NCBI GenBank assembly: GCA_964614215.1
Contig: CAZTKP010000168.1
Location: forward strand, 1-5,553
Source of the DNA: CAZTKP01 sp964614215
GTDB taxonomy: Bacteria > UBP6 > UBA1177
Direction of reading: 5' to 3'
DNA: 5,553 nt
Each line of letters starts with the position of its first letter. The first letter of the stretch is position 1. Below, one piece after another: positions 1 to 5,553 of the stretch. A program made the position numbers and the translations under genes. Under the pieces are notes generated by a model. The model was not told the DNA's origin and did not search any database. It saw nothing but the letters and a program-made list of their open reading frames with translations.

Positions 1-897
1 TTATTCCTCATACGGTTCCAGATGAACGATAACATCGATAACATCAGGTCCTTTTTCGACAAGTGCTTTTCTGACAGCTCTGCTGATCTCATGACCTTCC
101 CTTACTGTCAGTTGCGGGTCTACAAGAACATGAAGATCAACATGCATTCCGCTGCCGAAGGATCTTGACCTGCACTTGTGGACATCCTTAACGCCCTCAA
201 CGCTCATGGCAATACTTTCAAGCTGATCACAGACTTCCTTTTCCGCAGACGCATCTGTAAGTTCTCTGATCGCCCTCCATGAAATTTTATAGGCCGCATA
301 AAGAATGAAAAAACAGACAACAACTGCTCCAATGTTGTCAACCCACCCGATCTGCGGATAAAGCTGTGAAATTATCACTGCAACTGCGGCGGGAATAGAG
401 CTCATAGCATCAGAACGGTGATGCCAGGCGTTCGCGACCATCGCTGAGGACTTTATCCTTTTTCCGACAGATGCATTCCAGCGGTAAAGGATCTCTTTTA
501 CCACTATCGATGCGACCGCAGCACCAAAAGCTATCATTCCGGGAGCTGAATTTGATTTATCATTAAATGTAACAACTGCATTGTAACCCATTCCAAACGC
601 AACTGCCACAAGAAGCAGTCCGATAAAAACTGTAATTGCCGTCTCGATCCTTCCGTGACCGTACGGATGATCGTCATCAGGAGGTGCCGACCAGAAAGAT
701 GAGCCTACAATTACTGCAACATCCGTAACCGAATCTGACGCACTGTGAATTCCATCGGCAAAAACAGCCTGACTGTTTCCAAAGTAACCTGCCGCCATCT
801 TGATGGCGGAAAGACAGAGATTTATGAACAACCCCCACAAAGTTACTTTTTTTACTGTGTTTTCCTGTGGTTTTACGTTGCAGACTTCTTTTTTCAT
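1..897 (-). CDS. Cation diffusion facilitator (CDF) family metal transporter
   Basis: This 298-residue inner-membrane protein probably exports divalent metal ions (Zn, Fe, Mn, Co or Cd) in exchange for protons as a dimer. About six hydrophobic segments span residues 17-210. The transport-site residues of the FieF/YiiP type are present. D55 and D59 lie in HSASDSVTD in the second segment, and H159 and D163 lie in WHHRSD in the fifth. The conserved loop DDDHPYGHGR (74-83) precedes segment 3. Residues from about 222 form the cytoplasmic ferredoxin-like dimerisation domain, which has further His and Asp residues (MHVDLHVLVD, VIVHLEP) that may bind metal. The ATG at 897 is preferred over an in-frame TTG at 945, because the latter would run 43 bases into the upstream gene and add residues unlike the family. 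The chosen start lies 5 bases after the transglycosylase stop, with only a weak GAG upstream, so it may depend on coupled translation. The stop TAA is the first codon of the window. The metal specificity cannot be decided from these residues alone. Confidence 0.93.
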   Translation of the reverse strand: MKKEVCNVKPQENTVKKVTLWGLFINLCLSAIKMAAGYFGNSQAVFADGIHSASDSVTDVAVIVGSSFWSAPPDDDHPYGHGRIETAITVFIGLLLVAVAFGMGYNAVVTFNDKSNSAPGMIAFGAAVASIVVKEILYRWNASVGKRIKSSAMVANAWHHRSDAMSSIPAAVAVIISQLYPQIGWVDNIGAVVVCFFILYAAYKISWRAIRELTDASAEKEVCDQLESIAMSVEGVKDVHKCRSRSFGSGMHVDLHVLVDPQLTVREGHEISRAVRKALVEKGPDVIDVIVHLEPYEE

Positions 898-915
898 GCT
901 GTTTAGAACTCTATC
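895..915 (-). promoter_or_regulatory. Transglycosylase stop / CDF start junction with poor ribosome binding site
   Basis: The transglycosylase TAA (905-903) is followed by five bases and then the CDF ATG (897-895). The only purine-rich stretch upstream is GATAGAG (915-909), 11 bases before the ATG, a weak and rather distant Shine-Dalgarno candidate. The CDF start therefore probably relies on ribosomes arriving from the upstream gene. This junction also decides the start: an ATG just after the upstream stop is more plausible than the TTG at 945 inside the upstream gene. Confidence 0.4.
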
Positions 916-1835
916 GGACAGGCATCCGAAGCTTTGGGATCGCAATCGATCTTTATTCCCGCGTCCTTTGCCATATCCGAATATTTTTTAACGCCTCTGA
1001 CATAAACTTTGTCAGGATTGTATCTTTTAAAGGAGTACTCGTTCCCCTTTTCCTTATACTTGTGCTTCACTAGATAGTTCGCCACTGAAAAAATAGCATC
1101 TTCCATATTAAAAAGATCGATCTTACCGTCACCGTTACCATCCATAGCAAAGGTCATTGAAGCAGGCATGAACTGCGGAAATCCGATAGCTCCCGCCCAT
1201 GAACCGTAAACTTCAGCAGGATCAAAGTTTTTCCTTTTTGCCTGATTTAAGAGTGCAGCAAGGTTGCCGAGTGCATTCTTTTCAAGCCTTTTTGCCCTTT
1301 TTAATGCATCATCTTTTTTCAATGCTCCCTTTTTCCTGAAAGCGCCTTCCTTTTCAAACTGTTTAAGGTAATCCTCCCAGAGAAAATACTGCCCGATAAA
1401 GATCTGAATTATTCTCTGAGTTCCAGTCATTTCTCCAAGTTTGCTCTCCCAGTTAAGGATCGCAATAATATCAGCAGGATGAACTTTGAGCTTCTTATCT
1501 ACAGCTTCGAAGGTCTTCTTATACTTCTCAAAGAATTTTTTACCTTTTGAGACGGTATCTTTGTTGGCAAGTTTGGCTATAAAATCCTCATGCTTAGCCT
1601 TCTGTTTTTTAAGTGAAAGCGGTGTAAGTATGAATCTCAGGTTCTTTTCCGTCTGATCTTCAATCTTTACAACACTGTCTTTTTCAAAGAGCTTCTGCAG
1701 CTCGGCTTTTGAATAGTTCTTCCTGACAAGCTGATGAAGCTTATTAAATTTCTGAGGATACTTCTTGGGAATGCTGTCGTTCCCTAAAACCGGAAAGACC
1801 AGAAAAAGCAGCAGAAAAACTGTAATTATTCTCAT
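903..1835 (-). CDS. MltB-family lytic murein transglycosylase (SLT_2 domain), secreted
   Basis: This 310-residue protein probably cleaves the MurNAc-GlcNAc bond of peptidoglycan in the periplasm, forming 1,6-anhydro-MurNAc ends. Residues 1-19 form a short signal peptide, MR followed by a run of I, V, F and L ending PVLG. There is no lipobox cysteine, so it looks soluble rather than a lipoprotein like E. coli MltB. The likely catalytic acid is Glu130 in NWESKLG, followed by TGT. Residues 211-227 (GSWAGAIGFPQFMPASM) are the family signature. Next comes an EF-hand-like Asp/Gly loop, MDGNGDGKIDLFN (231-243), where the E. coli MltB fragment Slt35 has a calcium site. DAIFSVANYL and RYNPDKVYVRGV (271-282) are also typical of the family. 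Lysine is very frequent, about 49 of 310 residues. Two cysteines near the end (298, 306) could form a disulfide. The ATG overlaps the dnaE stop by 4 bases; 5 bases separate the TAA from the next gene. Family assignment is firm; which Mlt subtype it matches is not. Confidence 0.93.
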   Translation of the reverse strand: MRIITVFLLLFLVFPVLGNDSIPKKYPQKFNKLHQLVRKNYSKAELQKLFEKDSVVKIEDQTEKNLRFILTPLSLKKQKAKHEDFIAKLANKDTVSKGKKFFEKYKKTFEAVDKKLKVHPADIIAILNWESKLGEMTGTQRIIQIFIGQYFLWEDYLKQFEKEGAFRKKGALKKDDALKRAKRLEKNALGNLAALLNQAKRKNFDPAEVYGSWAGAIGFPQFMPASMTFAMDGNGDGKIDLFNMEDAIFSVANYLVKHKYKEKGNEYSFKRYNPDKVYVRGVKKYSDMAKDAGIKIDCDPKASDACPIEF

Positions 1836-1850
1836 GATATTTTTCCCATC
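1832..1850 (-). promoter_or_regulatory. Translational coupling site: dnaE stop / transglycosylase start (ATGA) with weak ribosome binding site
   Basis: On the minus strand the sequence reads GATGGGAAAAATATCATGA. The ATG (1835-1833) and the dnaE stop TGA (1834-1832) share two bases. A weak purine-rich GGGA (1847-1844) lies 8 bases before the ATG, still within dnaE. The overlap is seen directly. Reinitiation by ribosomes that finish dnaE is an inference from this common arrangement. Confidence 0.6.
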
Positions 1851-4800
1851 AGATAAAATTTATCACATCCAAAGACCTGTTTATATCTTTCGACCATGGA
1901 AATATCGAGATTCACCCCTTTTTCAAGAAGAGCATAGTCCTCCGCTCCGAAATCTATCTTGGCTTTAAGCGGAACTTCAGGAAAGTTTGCATTACTGTTA
2001 AGGAGATACTTCCGTATATCGGTTTTTACATTTAAAAAATCGTCTTCTTTCATTTCAATTACTGCACGAAGATTGAGATCCGGATTTTCTATTCTCATCA
2101 TAGCGATGAATTCCGGAATTGTCTTCACGTCCTTTTCGAGATCATCTATCTGGAGCATTACCTTCTCTATTGTCTGCTCTTCCTTGTTCCACACAGTTCT
2201 AACTCTGGACTTAAAGATAAGCGGGATCCTGGAATCAAGTTTGGCGACATGAGGATTTGTCATGGGGTTATGGATCTTGTTTATCGAGAACTCTATAGCT
2301 GAGTCGTAACTTTCAATAACACCTCTGAGATAGTAAGTTCCGTCACGGCCTTTTGCCGGTTTAACATCGGTCGTTATGATACCTGCAACCCATTTGTAGT
2401 TCCTTTTACTCCTGAATCCACCGCCCTTTCCTTCCTCGGCTGAAACTATAATGTCTTCGAGACGTTCAAAACCCATCCCCTGAAAATCCTTCCTGAAAAG
2501 TTTTGCAGGATGGTTGGAAAGATAGATACCCAGAACTTCCCGCTCAAGTGCAAGAGACTCAAAGACACTTATTTCATCAATCTTTTCAGCCAGTTCTATA
2601 AACTGCTCATCTGTCAGGTGGGGTTCTGTCTTTGTCTGGGAAGCACTTGCAAACGCATCGAAAAGACTGATCTGACCGCTTTCCTTATCCGCCTGGATCT
2701 TTTCTCCTTCCTTAAGCACATCAGTCATTATCGAAAGAAGCGCGCCTCTGTTCTTTCCTGTAAAATCAAAGGCTCCCGCCTTAATGAGAAACTCAACTGT
2801 TCTGGAGTTAACTTTGGAGCTGTTGATCCGTCCTGCAAAATCTATAAGTGACTTGTAGGGGCCGTTTGCCTCCCTTTCACGTATGATCTCCTCTATCGGA
2901 CCTTCACCGACATTTTTGATAGCACTGAAACCGAATCTTATGGCACTTTCCTCAATACTGAAAGAATAACTGCTGTTATTGATATCCGGGGGATAGACGG
3001 AAATTCCCATGGACTTCGCATCACTTATGTAGCTGAAAACCTTGTCACTGTTTCCCGATTCCGATGAGATGAGCGCTGCAAAGAACTCGTTAGGATAGTG
3101 AGTTTTCAGATAAGCTGTCTGATAGGAAATATACCCGTAACAGGCAGCATGAGACTTGTTAAATCCGTAACTTGCGAACTTTTCCATGTGGTCGAAGATC
3201 TTTTCCGCTGTCTTTCCCGCAACTCCTTTTTTCTTTGCTCCTGCTGTGAACTCGATCTTCATCGCCTCCATATCCTTGAGCTTCTTCTTTCCCATAGCAC
3301 GTCTTAAGATATCAGCTTTACCGAGTGTGAAACCCGCCATTTTCTGGGATATCTGCATAACCTGTTCCTGATAAACTATCAGGCCGAAAGTCTCGTTGAG
3401 AATATCTTCAAGCCACTCATGATCGTATTCTATCTCTTCACGTCCGTGCTTTCTCATGATATAGTTGGGAATAATGTCCATCGGACCCGGTCGATAAAGC
3501 GCAACACCGGCGATAAGGTCCTCGATCCTGTCAGGTTTCATCTGATGTATCATCTTTTCAAAACCTGGACTTTCCATCTGAAACACACCCTTGGTGCTCT
3601 TTTCGCAGAGAAATCTGTAAGTTTCCCCATCATCAAGCGGGATCTTGTTAATATCAAAATCCGGAACTTTTTTCCTGACGTGGTCAACGGCATGATCTAT
3701 CATGGTCAGGGTTTTAAGTCCGAGGAAGTCGAATTTAACAAGTCCTGCCTGCTCGACCATGTTCTTATCATACTGAGTGACCCTGTAGCCGTCCTTATCT
3801 ACAAAGATGGGAGAATATTCAAAGATAGGTTTCTGCCCGATAACAAGTCCGCAGGCATGTTTGCCGGGCTGCCTGAGAAGTCCCTCGATCTGTTTTGCGA
3901 CATTAATGATCTTTAAGAAATCCTCGTTATTCCTGATTATCTCCCTTTCATCACTGTAGGCATCTATTTCGCTTATCAGAGCTTTTGCGGCATCTATATC
4001 CTCTCCACCGAGCGGAATTTTCTGCAATCTGGCTTTCAGAAGATCCGGGTCATCGGCAACTTCCAGCGGGATCTTATTCTCGGCAATGATCTTTTTCGTG
4101 AAATCCTTAACCTTTTTTCCATACTGAGGTTTGTAGATATCACCAAAATTATCAGGAACGAGCTTTGCGAGCTTGTCTGCCGTTTCAAGCGATATGTTCA
4201 GCGATCTTGCAACATCTCTGATAGACGACTTTGCTTTAAGTTTGTTAAATGTAGCGATCTGGGCAACGTTTCTCTCTCCGTATTTTTCTGAAACATAGTC
4301 AATGACCTTCTCTCTCCTGTCCTGACAGAAATCGATATCAAAGTCAGGCATGCTCACCCTCTCGGGATTTAGAAAACGCTCAAAGAACAGTCCGAATCGC
4401 AGAGGATCAAGATCCGTGATCTTTGTTGCATAGGCTACAAGTGAGCCTGCTCCCGAACCACGCCCCGGACCGACGGGAATGTTGTTCTTCTTCGCCCATA
4501 GAATAAAGTCGGAAACTATCAGAAAGTAGCCGGGATATCCCATTTTATTAATAACGCCGAGCTCATAATCCAGTCTGTCGTAATACTCCTGCTTCTTTTC
4601 TTCAGGCGTACCAAGCTGCTTAAAACGCTCTTCCAGTCCTTTCAGAGAAAGATCCTTTAAATATTCGGCCTCGCTTTTTCCCTCCGTATCAAAATCAGGA
4701 AGAAAAGGTTTGCCAAGCTCAAGTTCAACGTTGCAGCGCTCTGCTATTTTCCACGTATTTTCGATCGCTTCAGTTCCCGCTTCACCGTACTTCTTAAAAA

Positions 4801-5553
4801 GCTCCCGCATCTCCTCTTCGCTTTTAAGATAAAAAGCGCTAACTTCATGATGCATTCTATCCATATCGGTAACGATCTTCTTTTCATTAATACAGAACAG
4901 AATGTCCTGCGCCTCAGCATGTTCAGGATCAAGATAGTGAACATCGTTTGTCGCGACAAGTCCTGCTCCGGTCTTTCTCGCCAGATCGATAAGAAGCGGA
5001 TTAACCTTTTCCTGATCCTCAATGCCGTTAACCTGAAGTTCAATAAAGAAATTCTCCTTGCCGAAGAGTTCCTGATACTCGTGAACGATACGCTCAGCCT
5101 CTTCCACTCTTCCATGAAGAAGTGCTCTGGGAATTTCTCCGCCCAGACAGGCGCTCAGAGCTATAAGTCCACCGGCATGTTCCTTAAGAAGCGCTCTGTC
5201 TATCCTCGGCTTGTAGTAAAAACCGTCGACATAGGATTTTGTTCCGATGTAGCACAGATTTCTGTAACCTTCGAGATCTTTTGCAAGAAGAACAAGATGA
5301 AAAGCATCCTGCTTAACTTTTTCCGTTCTGTCGTTTGCAGAAATGTAACTTTCCATGCCGATGATCGGTTTTACGTCAGCTTCTTCAAGCTTCTTGTTCT
5401 TCCCCATTGCGGTCATGTAGAAATCAATGGCTCCGTGCATGTTGCCGTGATCTGTAACAGCGACTGCCGGCATTCCCATTTCCTTAATCTTTTCAATAAG
5501 TTCCACGGGTTTAACCAGACCGTCAAGAAAGCTGTATATTGTATGAAGATGCA
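1832..5553 (-). CDS. dnaE: DNA polymerase III alpha subunit DnaE, N-terminus cut by the window edge
   Basis: This is the catalytic subunit of the replicative DNA polymerase, acting in the cytoplasmic replisome. The visible part has 1239 residues, numbered here from His-1 at 5551. The frame is open to the window edge and starts HLHTIYSFLDG, the first PHP motif, so the GTG at 5506 is an internal valine and the true start lies a few codons outside. Domains in order: PHP (1 to about 215), with all metal-site residues present (H1, H3, D10, H35, E67, H85, C135, D203, H205); palm with PGRGSGAGS (362-370), the catalytic Asp motif PDFDIDF (402-408) and the third Asp in LVKFDFLGL (D608); fingers with YRPGPMD (686-692), LRRAMGKKK (749-757) and YGFNKSH (795-801); helix-hairpin-helix region (about 875-930); a near-consensus clamp-binding motif QISLF (960-964); OB fold (about 1045-1125); C-terminal domain. 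There is no exonuclease insert, so it is not PolC. The stop TGA overlaps the next gene's ATG. About 50 extra residues seem to lie between palm motifs. Confidence 0.97.
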   Translation of the reverse strand, partial: HLHTIYSFLDGLVKPVELIEKIKEMGMPAVAVTDHGNMHGAIDFYMTAMGKNKKLEEADVKPIIGMESYISANDRTEKVKQDAFHLVLLAKDLEGYRNLCYIGTKSYVDGFYYKPRIDRALLKEHAGGLIALSACLGGEIPRALLHGRVEEAERIVHEYQELFGKENFFIELQVNGIEDQEKVNPLLIDLARKTGAGLVATNDVHYLDPEHAEAQDILFCINEKKIVTDMDRMHHEVSAFYLKSEEEMRELFKKYGEAGTEAIENTWKIAERCNVELELGKPFLPDFDTEGKSEAEYLKDLSLKGLEERFKQLGTPEEKKQEYYDRLDYELGVINKMGYPGYFLIVSDFILWAKKNNIPVGPGRGSGAGSLVAYATKITDLDPLRFGLFFERFLNPERVSMPDFDIDFCQDRREKVIDYVSEKYGERNVAQIATFNKLKAKSSIRDVARSLNISLETADKLAKLVPDNFGDIYKPQYGKKVKDFTKKIIAENKIPLEVADDPDLLKARLQKIPLGGEDIDAAKALISEIDAYSDEREIIRNNEDFLKIINVAKQIEGLLRQPGKHACGLVIGQKPIFEYSPIFVDKDGYRVTQYDKNMVEQAGLVKFDFLGLKTLTMIDHAVDHVRKKVPDFDINKIPLDDGETYRFLCEKSTKGVFQMESPGFEKMIHQMKPDRIEDLIAGVALYRPGPMDIIPNYIMRKHGREEIEYDHEWLEDILNETFGLIVYQEQVMQISQKMAGFTLGKADILRRAMGKKKLKDMEAMKIEFTAGAKKKGVAGKTAEKIFDHMEKFASYGFNKSHAACYGYISYQTAYLKTHYPNEFFAALISSESGNSDKVFSYISDAKSMGISVYPPDINNSSYSFSIEESAIRFGFSAIKNVGEGPIEEIIREREANGPYKSLIDFAGRINSSKVNSRTVEFLIKAGAFDFTGKNRGALLSIMTDVLKEGEKIQADKESGQISLFDAFASASQTKTEPHLTDEQFIELAEKIDEISVFESLALEREVLGIYLSNHPAKLFRKDFQGMGFERLEDIIVSAEEGKGGGFRSKRNYKWVAGIITTDVKPAKGRDGTYYLRGVIESYDSAIEFSINKIHNPMTNPHVAKLDSRIPLIFKSRVRTVWNKEEQTIEKVMLQIDDLEKDVKTIPEFIAMMRIENPDLNLRAVIEMKEDDFLNVKTDIRKYLLNSNANFPEVPLKAKIDFGAEDYALLEKGVNLDISMVERYKQVFGCDKFYLMGKIS

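Noticed and set aside
898..945. N-terminal extension of the CDF gene from a TTG at 945
   Set aside because: It would overlap the end of the transglycosylase gene by 43 bases. The 16 extra residues look like out-of-frame translation, and an ATG lies just after the upstream stop.
800..1073. Two overlapping short plus-strand frames across the transglycosylase/CDF junction
   Set aside because: Both are antisense to two well-supported genes and show no family features.
2510..2851. Open frame of 113 codons on the plus strand, opposite dnaE
   Set aside because: It is antisense to the clamp-motif and helix-hairpin-helix region of dnaE and has an odd, Cys-rich composition typical of a shadow frame.
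3419..3916. Open frame of 165 codons on the plus strand, opposite dnaE
   Set aside because: It lies wholly antisense to conserved dnaE coding sequence, its translation resembles no family I know, and it has no clear ribosome binding site.
3947..4150. Intein or mobile insertion in the dnaE palm region
   Set aside because: The extra segment is only about 50 residues, lacks the Cys/Ser start and His-Asn end of inteins, and has base composition like the rest of the gene.
4744..5115. Open frame of 123 codons on the minus strand inside dnaE
   Set aside because: It is a second frame of the dnaE PHP region, with excess Arg, Leu and Ser and no recognisable domain.
1832..5506. dnaE starting at the GTG at 5506
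   Set aside because: The frame is open upstream to the window edge and encodes HLHTIYSFLDGLVKP, the conserved first PHP motif, so the GTG is an internal valine.

Overview
The window carries three tightly packed genes, all on the minus strand and read from high to low coordinates. They are the 3' part of dnaE (replicative DNA polymerase III alpha subunit), a secreted MltB-family lytic murein transglycosylase, and a cation diffusion facilitator (CDF) metal transporter. The dnaE stop and the transglycosylase start overlap as ATGA. Five bases separate the transglycosylase stop from the most likely CDF start. With no intergenic space, the three are probably one transcript whose promoter lies beyond position 5553. 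The CDF stop codon is the first three bases of the window, so any terminator is also outside.

The organism is a bacterium with a peptidoglycan wall, and probably Gram-negative. DnaE is the DnaE type rather than PolC, and MltB-family enzymes are mainly found in diderms. GC content is moderate, about 40-48% in the lines I sampled, and the proteins are rich in lysine. The phylum cannot be read from this window. The DnaE has a complete PHP metal site, unlike that of enteric gammaproteobacteria, and a longer palm region, which argues against a close relative of E. coli.

Layout: 1832-5553 is dnaE, truncated at its N-terminus by the window edge. 903-1835 is the transglycosylase. 1-897 is the CDF transporter. 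No stretch longer than a few bases is non-coding. I see no RNA gene, mobile element, CRISPR array or long repeat.

The three products act in unrelated processes: chromosome replication in the cytoplasm, peptidoglycan cleavage in the periplasm, and metal efflux at the inner membrane. The sequence does not show a shared pathway. I found no convincing sign of an undescribed system. The points worth a second look are the intact PHP metal site of DnaE, an apparent insertion of about 50 residues in its palm region, and the tight coupling of a replication gene to two envelope genes.
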